Shown in pieces: positions 32,717-41,290 of a stretch of 64,000 bases of DNA (positions are counted from its first letter, which is position 1; every line of letters begins with the position of its first letter). This DNA is from CAWCUU01 sp963798855 (GTDB taxonomy: Bacteria > Gemmatimonadota > Gemmatimonadetes > Longimicrobiales > RSA9), in the NCBI GenBank assembly GCA_963798855.1, contig CAWCUU010000001.1, positions 310,001 through 374,000 on the forward strand. Reading direction: 5' to 3'. Both the position numbers and the translations under genes were made by a program. A model generated the notes under the pieces. That model saw only the letters and a program-made list of their open reading frames with translations, ran no database searches and was not told the DNA's origin.

Positions 32717-33541
32717 TCAGGCGAAGAGCGGCAGCAGGACGACCACTAGCACGTCGCCGGCGTTCATGAGCCAGTGCCCGATGACGAAGGGCAGAAGGCG
32801 TCGGATGCGCAGGTAGGCCACACAAACAAAGACCGAGTGCGGTATTGGGGACAGCAGCCGGTACAGCATGTAGTCCGGATGGAACGTCATTGGCTGAAGC
32901 ACGTGCTGGAACGACCAGACGAGCGCCACGAGGACCACGGCCAGGACGGTGCTTCGGGACAGGACCTGAAAGCGAGGCAGGACGTAGCCGTTGTAGGTCA
33001 TCTCTTCGGTAATGCCCCAGATCGCCGGAAACACGAGCACCGCGTAGATCGCCGGGATCAATGGCAGGGGCCGAAACAGGGCTGGCGGGGCACTCGTGCC
33101 GAAGATGAGTTCGCTGCTGCTCCAGATCCCGAAATAGATGAACGCCAGTCTCGCGGGGATCAGAGCGAGGCCGAGCAGAACGTCGCGCCCCCACCGGCTG
33201 CGATCGAAGCTCATGAGGTCGAAGAGAGCAATGCCTTCGCGCCTCGTGAGCCACCAAAGAGCGGCGAGACACCCTGCATCGATCAGCCCCGCGTAAATCG
33301 GCAACCAGCGGGCCGCCGCGAGCCAGGGATCTGCCGAGGACTGCAGCGCGTAGGCGCCCGCGACGAGCGCCTGTGCGAGAAAAGAGAGAATCGAGCGCGC
33401 GCAGAGCATCAGGGCGAGTCCCGCCCAGGATATCCGGCCCGCGGCCGCCCGCCGCGCGATCTCGGCGCGCGAGTTCGACACCTCGGCCGAGCTCGGTCCG
33501 CTCACGCCCCCAGCTGCGACACTCGCGTGCTGTGTTCGCAT
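32717..33541 (-). CDS. CPBP-family intramembrane metalloprotease
   Basis: 274 residues from ATG 33541, about seven membrane helices. The Abi/CAAX motifs are present: FPAIWGITEEMTYNGYVLPR (EExxxR-type, here EEMTYNGYVLPR), VWSFQHVLQP (FxxxH) and FVIGHWLMNAGDVLVV (HxxxD/N). These are the glutamate and histidine sites of CPBP glutamic/metalloproteases related to Rce1. Substrates in bacteria are mostly unknown; some members protect against bacteriocins. The gene lies between the ECF41 unit and the truncated CMD gene. Confidence 0.88.
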   Translation of the reverse strand: MRTQHASVAAGGVSGPSSAEVSNSRAEIARRAAAGRISWAGLALMLCARSILSFLAQALVAGAYALQSSADPWLAAARWLPIYAGLIDAGCLAALWWLTRREGIALFDLMSFDRSRWGRDVLLGLALIPARLAFIYFGIWSSSELIFGTSAPPALFRPLPLIPAIYAVLVFPAIWGITEEMTYNGYVLPRFQVLSRSTVLAVVLVALVWSFQHVLQPMTFHPDYMLYRLLSPIPHSVFVCVAYLRIRRLLPFVIGHWLMNAGDVLVVVLLPLFA

Positions 33542-33611
33542 CGCGTGGAAATGCCCCAGCAGGGCAGGGGTGCGCACACCACGCGGCGGGCGCACGGCGC
33601 GGGAGCCGTCG

Positions 33612-33980
33612 TCAGGCGCGTGCCGCCTCATGGCTCTTATCCACTTGGGGGGCCACCCGCGGAGATGGAGGCGCCACACCCGCCGCGCAGTTCCGCCGCG
33701 CCTGCTCCTGCTCGACTGCGAGGTCGACCTTCGTCGTGTCGGGACGGAAGATGAGCGCCACCGTCCAGTCGAGGACAATGCGCAGCCGGCGGTCCCATCG
33801 CGGCATCTGGAACAGGTAGTATGTTCGCCGCACCCACCACGCCGGGAACCCCGTGAGGCGGATCCCGAAGATCTGTGCGACGGCCCGAGATTGCGCCGAC
33901 GCCCCGCTCCCGGATGTACCCGAGGTCCAGGTCGCACCGCCGGCGGTGGCCGGATCGTTGCCGTCCAGCGGGCCTCTCAT
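33612..33980 (-). pseudogene. C-terminal remnant of type II NADH dehydrogenase
   Basis: 122 residues, starting ATG 33980 within the ECF41 stop (ATGA). From about residue 36 it reads AVAQIFGIRLTGFPAWWVRR, TYYLFQMPRWDRRLRIVLDW and TVALIFRPDTTKVDL, the membrane-anchoring C-terminus of NDH-2 (the W-RTYYL...LDW pattern). The 300 residues that hold FAD and NADH are missing; the first 35 residues are low-complexity Gly/Ser/Thr. It is most likely the leftover of a deleted ndh gene, still translated with the sigma factor. A role as a membrane anchor cannot be excluded. Confidence 0.75.
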
Positions 33981-34876
33981 ACGCCCCCCTCGACGTGGCG
34001 CAGCTTGTCGGGATTGGCAACTCGGTAGAAGGCGAGCAGTCGCTCGCCGTCGAACGCCACGGACGTGGCGTAGACGAGCCGGTCGCCGACGTGTGTGACG
34101 ATCGCGGGCTCGCCGTTGATCCAGGCCACGGCGTGACGCATGCGGCCATTCGCGTTCCGTTGCAGCTTGCGCTCCAGGCCGAGCGCGAGCCTGACGATCC
34201 GGAGGCCGCCCTTCACGACCTTCCGCGCCGCCCTGACCTTGCCGCCGCCGTCCGAGGTCCAGGTCGCGTCTTCGGCGACGAGCGCGAGCAGGGCATCCTG
34301 GTCGTCGGTGGCCAGCGCGGCGAGGAACCGCTCGAGCAGGCGTTCCTTGGTCTCGAGCGCCACCGAGAACCGCGGCCGCGCCGCACGCACCCGCGTCCGC
34401 GCCCGGTGCACGACCTGGCGACATGCGGCTTCGGTTCTCTCCAGGACGCGGGCGATCTCCGAGTAGTCGGTGTTGAACACCTCGCGCAGCAGGAAGGCGG
34501 CCCGCTCCTCTGGCCCGAGACTCTCCAGGAGCACGAGGAACGCCATCGATAGATCGGACACCATCTCCGCCCGCCGGTCGGCGACGCTCTCCGGCGCGGT
34601 CGCGATCGGCTCGGGAAGCCAGGGGCCGACGTAGTGCTCGCGCTCGGCCGATGCGCGTCGCTGCCGGTCGATCGCGAGCCGGGTTGTGACGGCCACCAGC
34701 CACGCCTCCGGCTCGCGCAGCGCCGCGGTGTCCGCGCGGTGCCACCGAAGGTAGCTGTCTTGCAGCACGTCCTCGGCGTCCTCGACGCTCCCGAGCATGC
34801 GGTAGGCGATGCCGAAGAGGCGGGCGCGGTAGCGCTCGAACATCTGCAGCTCGACGATGCCTCGGTCCGTTTCCAT
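33977..34876 (-). CDS. ECF41-type RNA polymerase sigma factor (SigJ-like)
   Basis: 299 residues. Sigma region 2 (MFERYRARLFGIAYRMLGSVEDAEDVLQD) and region 4 (LGPEERAAFLLREVFNTDYSEIARVL) are joined by a linker holding WLPEP. A C-terminal NTF2/SnoaL-like domain follows, with DGGGK and, at the end, NPDKL. Those three short motifs define the ECF41 group, in which the C-terminal domain both aids and inhibits activity in place of an anti-sigma factor. A matching promoter lies upstream (34942-34967), so it likely drives itself. ECF41 genes usually adjoin a carboxymuconolactone decarboxylase, oxidoreductase or epimerase gene, compare 32240 and 33612. Confidence 0.95.
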   Translation of the reverse strand: METDRGIVELQMFERYRARLFGIAYRMLGSVEDAEDVLQDSYLRWHRADTAALREPEAWLVAVTTRLAIDRQRRASAEREHYVGPWLPEPIATAPESVADRRAEMVSDLSMAFLVLLESLGPEERAAFLLREVFNTDYSEIARVLERTEAACRQVVHRARTRVRAARPRFSVALETKERLLERFLAALATDDQDALLALVAEDATWTSDGGGKVRAARKVVKGGLRIVRLALGLERKLQRNANGRMRHAVAWINGEPAIVTHVGDRLVYATSVAFDGERLLAFYRVANPDKLRHVEGGV

Positions 34877-34941
34877 GCGGTCCTGCTCCTTCTCTTACGA
34901 ACCCGCTATCCCGGCCTCCCTTCCCCCGTCCTAAAAGGATA

Positions 34942-34967
34942 GACGGCCCACGCTGCTCGGTGTGACA
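34942..34967 (-). promoter_or_regulatory. ECF41-type promoter of the sigma gene
   Basis: On the minus strand TGTCACA (34967-34961), a 15-bp spacer, then CGTC (34945-34942). This is the type of -35/-10 pair reported for ECF41 promoters, about 65 bases before the sigma start codon, which follows AGAGAAGGAGCAGG. It implies autoregulation. Confidence 0.8.
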
Positions 34968-35110
34968 CCGCAACCCCGCGTGCCGCCGCGGATCTCCTTT
35001 CAGCTTCTGCTGGCGGGGTGAGGGCCGGCGCCCCGCCGAAGGCGCTTGCCGAAGTGTTGGTGAAGAGTGGCAAGAAGGCCGAGGGCATCCAGAGTTCCTG
35101 AAACCGTGAC

Positions 35111-36112
35111 TCAGCCGCCTCCCACGCGGATTGGGGCATCATCCAGTGCGGACGCGCGCACGGCAGCGCGCAACCAGAGGCGGTCGCGGGTGAGACGCGG
35201 CGGCTCGGGCATCACGGTCACGCCGACGCGGCGTCCCGCGACCTCGACTTCGTTCAGCACCGAGGCCGGCAGCGGGATCGGACGTAGAATCGACGCAGGC
35301 AGGCTGAAGCGGAAGCCCTGCGTGAGCAGCTCGCGCAGCATGGTCTCCATCTTTTCGGGTGAGAGCGCCAGGCCGCACTTGAAGATGCGGTCCTGCTCGC
35401 CCAGGATCTCGCGCACGCGTGCCCAACTCTCTTCCGTCGGTTGCGGGCTGACGAAGATGCGGTCGCGCAGCACCGGCCGCGCGATCAGGCGACCCTCTTC
35501 GGTTACGACCTTGAAGTAGCCGCGCATGGAGTAGGTGCGTGGGCGGACGTAGCCGGTGAACGGCTCGCTGACGGCGAAGTCGTGGCACACGACCGCCGCG
35601 AGCCTCGCCGCATCCCACTTGAAGTCGATGAGCGCACCTCCCGTCGCGTCGCTAACGTGCACCGGCACGGTCAGGTCGAGGCGATTGGAGTCGCCGGCGA
35701 CCACGTCGATGGCACCCGCGCGCAGCAGAGCGTCGACGCGTTGCACGGTTACGGCGAGGTCCCAGCGGCCGGCGAAAACGTTGACGGGGCCGACGCGTAC
35801 GCGTACCTCATCGCCGGCGCGCACGACGACGTTGAGGCGCAGATGCAGCCGCACGTCATCGAGGTATTGCGACGCCGCGCTGGACAAGATCTCACGCAGC
35901 GCCTCGACGCGCAGCCCGACCGCGATGTCGCTGATCGAGTCGCCCGGTCCCGACGCGAGCAGCGTATCGCCGCGGAAGCGCAGCGCGGCCGAGTCGCGGA
36001 GCGCACCCACTTCGGCGCGAAGTGCGTCGAGCTCCGCGGCCGCGCGGGTCGAAGCGCGCCTGCCGCCGCACGCGAGCAGGAGCATGAGTGCACAGAGCGG
36101 GAGGCACTTCAC
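35111..36112 (-). CDS. lipoprotein of unknown function, possibly TULIP-like
   Basis: 333 residues from GTG 36112, coupled to the upstream gene (GTGA). It has a lipobox (LCALMLLLACGG) then a short coiled coil (RAAAELDALRAEVGALRDS). The body repeats alternating strand patterns (LHLRLNVVVRAGDEVRVRVG, LDLTVPVHVSDATGGALIDF) with long amphipathic stretches (MLRELLTQGFRFSLPASIL). Such long curved beta-sheets with a closing helix recall the TULIP lipid-binding proteins (DUF4403/DUF1439), an impression that needs a structure model. It is paired with the gene at 36109, which looks similar. Confidence 0.6.
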   Translation of the reverse strand: MKCLPLCALMLLLACGGRRASTRAAAELDALRAEVGALRDSAALRFRGDTLLASGPGDSISDIAVGLRVEALREILSSAASQYLDDVRLHLRLNVVVRAGDEVRVRVGPVNVFAGRWDLAVTVQRVDALLRAGAIDVVAGDSNRLDLTVPVHVSDATGGALIDFKWDAARLAAVVCHDFAVSEPFTGYVRPRTYSMRGYFKVVTEEGRLIARPVLRDRIFVSPQPTEESWARVREILGEQDRIFKCGLALSPEKMETMLRELLTQGFRFSLPASILRPIPLPASVLNEVEVAGRRVGVTVMPEPPRLTRDRLWLRAAVRASALDDAPIRVGGG

Positions 36113-36831
36113 TGTGCCCGCTCCGGTACGGCGATGTCGATGTGCACCCACATCCTGCCGCCGCCAACCCGCACTTCCTGCAGGCGCGCGGAAAGCGGAA
36201 TGTCGACTGCTGGTATCGTGACTTCGTCCTCTTCAACACGCGGCAGCGGGATGTTCGGCACCAACCGCACTGGGATCTCGATGCGGGCGAGCAGCTCGTT
36301 CAACTCGCTCGCGGGGCGCGCCGCGAACTCGTCCAGCAGCCGGCCGGCAGGTGGTGAGAGCGCGCCCAGCCGCACGTCCTGCGTCCGCCATCCGAGGATC
36401 TCGACGTGTGTTGCGAGCGTGCCGGACTCCTGGATATCGAGTACCTGCAGCGTGCCGATGATGACGATGCGGGCGGACACGTTGCCCCGGTCGACCGCTT
36501 CGACGAGCGCCGAGAGTCGCACCAGCGCGAGGCCGCCTGCGAAGTCGACGCTGCCGCTGTCCACCACGAGGCGGAACCTGCTCGCGACGACGGTCTCGAG
36601 TGGCAGAGCCACGTCGAGTAGCTCGTCCACGAGCGATTCCGGAATGACGACGACCACATCGGAGTCGAGCTCCTCGCCGGCGCGCGACAGCTCGCGCTGC
36701 AGCGCCTCCCTCTGCCGCAGCAGCAGATCGCGTTCGAGCCGCTGCGCCAGTGGTTCGCGCTGTGCACAGCCGGCGCAGAGCAGCGCCATGAGGCCGGCTG
36801 TGAGCAGGGGGTGCCTGGCCTGGTTCATCAC
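36109..36831 (-). CDS. lipoprotein of unknown function paired with the preceding one
   Basis: 240 residues. The signal ends at a lipobox (GLMALLCAGCAQ). A charged helix (LAQRLERDLLLRQREALQREL) leads to VVVVIPESLVDELLDVALPL, then strand-rich sequence (FRLVVDSGSVDFAGGLALVRL, ARIVIIGTLQVLDIQES) and a closing helix AGRLLDEFAARPASELNELL. The pattern of a helix binding into curved strands resembles TULIP-type lipid carriers. Its stop overlaps the start of the second lipoprotein, so the pair may work as a complex in the outer membrane or periplasm. Confidence 0.6.
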   Translation of the reverse strand: MMNQARHPLLTAGLMALLCAGCAQREPLAQRLERDLLLRQREALQRELSRAGEELDSDVVVVIPESLVDELLDVALPLETVVASRFRLVVDSGSVDFAGGLALVRLSALVEAVDRGNVSARIVIIGTLQVLDIQESGTLATHVEILGWRTQDVRLGALSPPAGRLLDEFAARPASELNELLARIEIPVRLVPNIPLPRVEEDEVTIPAVDIPLSARLQEVRVGGGRMWVHIDIAVPERAQ

Positions 36832-37477
36832 ACGGAGGTGTCGTCAGTGAGTGTGTAAACCGGCATCGGGCGGCGACCCTCTCGGGTTGAGGGTTGTTGG
36901 CGATCCCATGCAACGTACTACGCGCCCGCCGAGACGGCAGCCGGCGGTGAGGCGCATTCAAGCCACGGAACGTCGAGGACGCCTCAGACTGCCGACGGCG
37001 GGAACGGCAAAATACTGCGCACCTCATAGTGACGCGCGACGATCGAGCGCAAAAGAGCCAGACCGAAGTAGCTGGCCATGACTCGCCACTGTACCGTGGC
37101 CCTCGCTGCAGGCGGCTGGGTTCGGAGCACGACGGCAAGGTAGCCGCCGCGCGAGGAGGTGGCTCGGTCAGGGAAGACCCTTCGTCCTGGGTCATCCCCA
37201 CGAAAGCCTGAGAACTGGCGCGAGCCGCGGTACAATGGCGCGGCTCGCCTTGGCGACGGGGTGCAAGCGTCGCGCGCGGCCGACCGCCTTCCCCGCTGGT
37301 AGGCACGCGGGCACGCATCGGCTCCTTCCGGGAGCCCTACGCATTCGCTTGACTGGCTTCCCCGGAATCGCGACTATTGGGGCCCTACCGTTACCCCGGA
37401 GGCGTGACAGGGTCGTCACCGTCTCCAGCTCTGTAACCCGTTGGATCTCAATCGGTTCGGGGCAGGGCGGAAGTCAT
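36832..37477. other. intergenic region upstream of tRNA-Gly
   Basis: No convincing coding sequence in 646 bases. An inverted repeat GCGAGCCGCG/CGCGGCTCGC (37220-37229 and 37239-37248) frames TACAAT in its 9-nt loop. A possible tRNA promoter is annotated at 37349-37377. The remainder shows nothing recognisable. Confidence 0.4.
37349..37377 (+). promoter_or_regulatory. possible promoter of tRNA-Gly
   Basis: TTGACT (37349-37354), 17-bp spacer, GACTAT (37372-37377). The -35 is good and the -10 is weak; it would start a transcript about 95 bases before the tRNA. Confidence 0.4.
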
Positions 37478-37551
37478 GCGGGAGTAGCTCAGTTGGCTAG
37501 AGCGTCAGCCTTCCAAGCTGAGGGTCGCGGGTTCGAGTCCCGTCTCCCGCT
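37478..37551 (+). tRNA. tRNA-Gly, anticodon TCC
   Basis: 74 bases folding as a full cloverleaf: acceptor GCGGGAG/CTCCCGC, D arm GCTC...GAGC, anticodon stem TCAGC/GCTGA with loop CTTCCAA (anticodon TCC), and T arm GCGGG TTCGAGT CCCGT with one mismatch. CCA is not encoded. It reads GGA codons. Confidence 0.97.
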
Positions 37552-37563
37552 CTGAGGCAAAGC

Positions 37564-37595
37564 GAAGCCCCGACGCCGGTTAGCGTCGGGGCTTC
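37564..37595 (+). terminator. hairpin after tRNA-Gly
   Basis: A perfect 13-bp stem, GAAGCCCCGACGC (37564-37576) and GCGTCGGGGCTTC (37583-37595), with a 6-nt loop. It lies 12 bases after the tRNA. No U-tract follows, but the stem is strong. Confidence 0.75.
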
Positions 37596-37982
37596 GGCCA
37601 TCCTCGACAGGTCTCGACGCACGAGGAGGGCTCGTTCTGTGCTCACAACCTGACGCCGGGTTGCAGGCCCCCTTCAAGAATGCCTGCCCACGGCCATCCA
37701 CCGCGAAAAAACGGTGGTGACGGAGATCGAATTCGAAGCCGGCCTGCGGCTGAGGGTCCCGGACGCGGTGGCATTTCAGGACGCTGCTGCGACGATCCTG
37801 CCCAGCTTCGAGATGATTCACCCGCGCAACGCCACCCGTTGGATCTTCCATCTCGACCAATGCGGACGTCGATCAGCTCGCGACGGGCGCGAATCATGCT
37901 GCTTCATGCTGGATTCAGTGCGGAACGGGCCGACGCCCGAACACGAGTGCTTCCACTCCCACTCACCGGAGAAGAAGACAGC
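37596..37982. other. intergenic region, no clear gene
   Basis: Open frames here lack recognisable content. A small hairpin CCACCG/CGGTGG (37698-37703, 37712-37717) encloses a run of A. The last 20 bases carry the ribosome site of the next gene. Confidence 0.35.
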
Positions 37983-38312
37983 ATGAGACATCCGACGCTA
38001 CATCTGCGCACGACCGGAATCGCCGTAACGGTGCTGCTCTGTGCAGCCGTGGTGCCCGCCGTGGCCCAGCAGGCTGCCGACTCGTCGCTCGTGGTCCGGA
38101 CGAACGCGGCAGAGCGAGATGCGACGACGTCGAGCCCGGCCCCGCGCGGCCCGCGTATCGTTCCTTCCCGCTTCCAGAGCGCCGAGTCGGTCCCGGCGCG
38201 CGGCGACGCGAACGCCGAGTCGGCCGATCTGCCCGCGAGCAATCCCGCGATCACGATCTCGACGCTCACCCTGGTGCTCGTGGCCATCATCGTCGTGTTG
38301 CTGGTCACGTGA
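37983..38312 (+). CDS. small exported protein with C-terminal membrane helix, paralog 1
   Basis: 109 residues, GGAGAAGAAG before the ATG. An N-terminal signal peptide (TTGIAVTVLLCAAVVPAVAQ) is followed by a disordered Ser/Pro/Arg-rich stretch and a C-terminal membrane helix, PASNPAITISTLTLVLVAII. A close paralog lies at 39189 beyond the bactofilin gene, sharing the signal and the final 25 residues. It would be a periplasmic loop held by a C-terminal anchor. No database family is recognised. Confidence 0.7.
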   Translation: MRHPTLHLRTTGIAVTVLLCAAVVPAVAQQAADSSLVVRTNAAERDATTSSPAPRGPRIVPSRFQSAESVPARGDANAESADLPASNPAITISTLTLVLVAIIVVLLVT

Positions 38313-38463
38313 CCGGAGATTTCAGGCGACGGCTCCAGGGTAGGCCGGGGGACGCCGGGATCGCGCCGGCGGCGGGGCCTGCCTCTCACACGCTGTCGCC
38401 GTGCGGCCGCCCGCCGTGCCGCAGCTCGGTATTGGGCGGGTCGTGGCGCGTCGGCACGCCAGC

Positions 38464-38796
38464 TCAGGCTATCGAGATCTGCAGGCGTCCGCGCAGCGCG
38501 GCTCCTTCGTTCACCGTCAATCGGGGCGCCTTGACCTCACCGTCGAGCGTCCCCGTTTCGCCGACTTCGACCCGCCCTGCCGAGGTGATGTTCCCGATGA
38601 CCTTGCCGTGAACCACCACGGCCTCGGCGACGACGTTGCCCCGGATCGTTCCCTGGGGAGCGACCACGAGAGAGTGGTCCTTTACGGTGACGTTTCCCTC
38701 GACCTGCCCCGCGATCGTCAGGTCCTCCGAGCTGATCAGGTCGCCCTTGATGACGATGGACGCACCGATCCAGGCTGCTACTCGACGCTCTTCCAT
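38464..38796 (-). CDS. bactofilin
   Basis: 110 residues from ATG 38796, with GGAGGT at the right distance. It is almost entirely the bactofilin right-handed beta-helix (PF04519): ASIVIKGDLISSEDLTIAGQ, VEGNVTVKDHSLVVAPQGTI, GNVVAEAVVVHGKVIGNITS, VEVGETGTLDGEVKAPRLTV. Strands repeat every 6-8 residues with Gly and Val at the turns. Bactofilins polymerise into cytoskeletal filaments at the inner membrane and organise cell-wall enzymes. Two paralogous exported membrane proteins flank it. Confidence 0.95.
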   Translation of the reverse strand: MEERRVAAWIGASIVIKGDLISSEDLTIAGQVEGNVTVKDHSLVVAPQGTIRGNVVAEAVVVHGKVIGNITSAGRVEVGETGTLDGEVKAPRLTVNEGAALRGRLQISIA

Positions 38797-39188
38797 GATA
38801 TGACCTCCGCCCGTCCTTCCTCGACGCGCTCGCGCCGCATCGTACGAACTGCATCTCCGCCGGAGCCTTCCGACGCCGACTTCCAGGCGAATGAAAGGAT
38901 CTCGTCGGACTCGTGATCCGACAACATGCTCCACTGAAGCGGCTTCGTCGAGAGAGAGCCCGATCCGCCGGCCGCCGTTCCTCAGGGCAGCTGCGACGCC
39001 GGGCGGGTCGGATGGCGGCGCCGCCCCCTGGTGCCGATCGCGTCGGACGGCCTCAGAAGATCCTTGCGTCTTTGATCCACGGCCGCAGACATACCGTAGC
39101 TTCACGGCCTCGAGCGGACGATCGCGAAGGAGGCAGCAGGGCGACTGACGAGAGGGGCTTTCACTCTACAGCGGAAAAGAGGGGACGT
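38797..39188. other. intergenic region between divergent bactofilin and paralog 2
   Basis: 392 bases without recognisable genes. It must hold the promoters of both neighbours, but no clear sigma-70 pair is seen. The ribosome sites GGAGGT (minus) and GAGGGG (plus) mark its ends. Confidence 0.35.
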
Positions 39189-39524
39189 ATGACACACGTG
39201 ACGAGAGGTGTGCGGCGAACCGGGATCGTCGTCGCCCTGTTGCTCTGCGCGGCCGCGGTCCCGACAGCGGCGCAGCAGGCTCCCGACTCCACGGCCTTGG
39301 GGCGGACGAGGACGGAAGAGACGGCCACCCTGCCAGCGGGCCCGACCCGCCCGGGGCCGCGGGTCGCCGCTCCCCGCTTCCAGCGCGACGCCGAGCCGAT
39401 TCTCTCACGCAGCGAACTGTCCGAAGCGTCGTCCGCGTTGCCGGCCAGCAATCACACCATCACGATCTCGACGCTCACGCTGGTGCTCGTGGGCATCATC
39501 GTGCTGCTGCTCGTCACGAGCTGA
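39189..39524 (+). CDS. small exported protein with C-terminal membrane helix, paralog 2
   Basis: 111 residues from ATG 39189 (GAGGGG upstream). The layout is the same as the protein at 37983: signal peptide (RTGIVVALLLCAAAVPTAAQ), Pro/Arg-rich middle, and C-terminal ALPASNHTITISTLTLVLVG anchor. The ASNxxITISTLTLVLVxII core is the most conserved part between the two, so the membrane segment, not the middle, appears to be under selection. Its position next to bactofilin suggests a partner role, which is inference. Confidence 0.7.
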   Translation: MTHVTRGVRRTGIVVALLLCAAAVPTAAQQAPDSTALGRTRTEETATLPAGPTRPGPRVAAPRFQRDAEPILSRSELSEASSALPASNHTITISTLTLVLVGIIVLLLVTS

Positions 39525-39588
39525 TCGCGGTCATTGCCGGCGCCCATCCGGAATGCCCGGATCTGCCGCCCGGCCGGCGGGGTCGACC

Positions 39589-41256
39589 TCAGTACGGCGA
39601 CCGGTGCACCCCCCGCACCGCCCGTCCCGATGGGTCGACCAGCGACGACAGCGCCGGGTCCCACGCGAGCGCCTCGGGCGTGCTGCACGCCACCGACGCC
39701 CCGCCCGGCACCGTGGCCGCGGCCGAGGGCAGGGGGAACAGGCTCTCGAATAGCGATCGGTAGAGGTACGCCTCCTTGGTGGCCGGCGGGTTGTGGGGGA
39801 AGCGGAGCGGCGCATCCGCGAGCTGCGCATCGCTGACCCGGGACTCTGCATTTTCCCTGAGGGCGTCGATCCAGCCGTAGCCAACGCCGTCGGAGAACTG
39901 CTCCTTCTGTCGCCAGGCTACCGACTCGGGAAGGAGGTCGGCGAAAGCCTCCCGGATCAGGTATTTCTCCATGCGTTCGTGCTTCGGGCGCTTGGCCTCG
40001 GGATCCAGTGTCATCGCCAGGTCCAGAAAGACCGGATCCAGGAACGGCACGCGGGCCTCGACCCCCCACGCCGCCATGGCCTTGTTGGCCCGCAGACAGT
40101 CGTACAGGTGCAGGCGGTCCAGCTTGCGGACGGTCTCCTCGTGGAAGGCACGGGCGTCGGGAGCCTTGTGGAAGTACAGGTAGCCGCCGAACACCTCGTC
40201 GGCCCCCTCGCCGGACAGCACCATCTTGATGCCCATGGCGCGGATGCGCCGGGCCATTAGCAGCATCGGCGTGCCGGCCCGGATGGTCGTGACGTCGTAC
40301 GTCTCCAGGTGCCACACCACATCCCGCAGCGCGTCCAGCCCTTCCTGCACCGTGAAGCGGAAGTCATGGTGCACGGAGCCGATGTGCTCGGCGACCGCGC
40401 GGGCGGCAGCTGCGTCCGGCGAGCCGTCCAGGCCGATGCAGAACGTGTGGAGCCGGGGCCACCACGCCTCGGTGCGCTCGTCGTCCTCCACGCGTCTGTG
40501 GGAGTGCCGCGCGGCCAGCGCGGCGATGACCGACGAGTCGAGACCTCCTGAGAGGAGCGCGCCGTAGGGCACGTCGCTCATCAGCTGACGGCGGACCGCG
40601 GCGTCCAGTGCCTCCCGGAGCACGTTCGGCTCCGGTGGGCGCGTCTCGAGAGTCTCCCACCGCCGCCACGAACGGTCCCGGTACGGCCGCGGAAGCGGGC
40701 CCTCAGCGCTGTCCAGGACGTGCCCGGGAGGGAAGATGGACACCGTCTCGCAGACGGGGGTCAGCGCCTTCATCTCGGAGGCCACGTAGAGGACTCCCTC
40801 GCCGTCGCGGCCCAGGTAGAGCGGCATGACACCGACCGGATCGCGGGCCACGACGTAGCGATCCCGGGCCTGGTCGTAGAGCACGAACGCGAAGATGCCG
40901 TCGAGGTCGTCCAGGAAGTCGACGCCCGACGCGCGGTAGAGCGCCAGGATCACCTCGCAGTCCGAGGCCGTGGCGAAGGCGTAGTGCTCCTCGAGCCCCG
41001 CTTCCAGCTCCTTGTGGTTGTAGATCTCCCCGTTGACCGCCAGCACCACCTCTCCGTCGGCCGTGGCGAGCGGCTGGGCCCCGTTCAGCACATCCACGAT
41101 GGCCAGGCGCTCGTGAGCGAGCACGGCCCGCTCGCACGCGAAGACGCCGGACCAGTCGGGTCCGCGATGGCGCTGGAGCCGGGATAGATCCAGGGCTCGC
41201 TGCCGGTGGGCGGCCGCGTCGCCGCGGATGTCGAGCACCGCCAGAATCGAGCACAT
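39589..41256 (-). CDS. asnB: glutamine-hydrolysing asparagine synthase B
   Basis: 555 residues starting Met-Cys; after Met removal Cys2 is the glutaminase nucleophile (MCSILAVLDI). The N-terminal Ntn domain shows QRHRGPDWSG, VNGEIYNHKEL and SDCEVI. The synthase domain has the ATP-pyrophosphatase loop LLSGGLDSSVIAALAARH, then YDVTTIRAGTPMLLMARRI, VLSGEGADEVFGGYLYF and GVEARVPFLDP. It makes asparagine from aspartate, glutamine and ATP in the cytoplasm. Length and motifs match E. coli AsnB. Upstream is a complete attenuator: leader peptide (41349-41432) and terminator (41291-41327), so expression likely responds to charged tRNA-Asn. Confidence 0.96.
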   Translation of the reverse strand: MCSILAVLDIRGDAAAHRQRALDLSRLQRHRGPDWSGVFACERAVLAHERLAIVDVLNGAQPLATADGEVVLAVNGEIYNHKELEAGLEEHYAFATASDCEVILALYRASGVDFLDDLDGIFAFVLYDQARDRYVVARDPVGVMPLYLGRDGEGVLYVASEMKALTPVCETVSIFPPGHVLDSAEGPLPRPYRDRSWRRWETLETRPPEPNVLREALDAAVRRQLMSDVPYGALLSGGLDSSVIAALAARHSHRRVEDDERTEAWWPRLHTFCIGLDGSPDAAAARAVAEHIGSVHHDFRFTVQEGLDALRDVVWHLETYDVTTIRAGTPMLLMARRIRAMGIKMVLSGEGADEVFGGYLYFHKAPDARAFHEETVRKLDRLHLYDCLRANKAMAAWGVEARVPFLDPVFLDLAMTLDPEAKRPKHERMEKYLIREAFADLLPESVAWRQKEQFSDGVGYGWIDALRENAESRVSDAQLADAPLRFPHNPPATKEAYLYRSLFESLFPLPSAAATVPGGASVACSTPEALAWDPALSSLVDPSGRAVRGVHRSPY

Positions 41257-41290
41257 GCGGGATCCCCTTCCGTTGAGGAGGAAGACAAAA

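Noticed and set aside
37489..37860. Open frame on the minus strand ending in RRDSNPRPSAWKADALAN.
   Set aside because: This peptide is a well-known artefact from translating the reverse strand of a tRNA gene; it covers tRNA-Gly.
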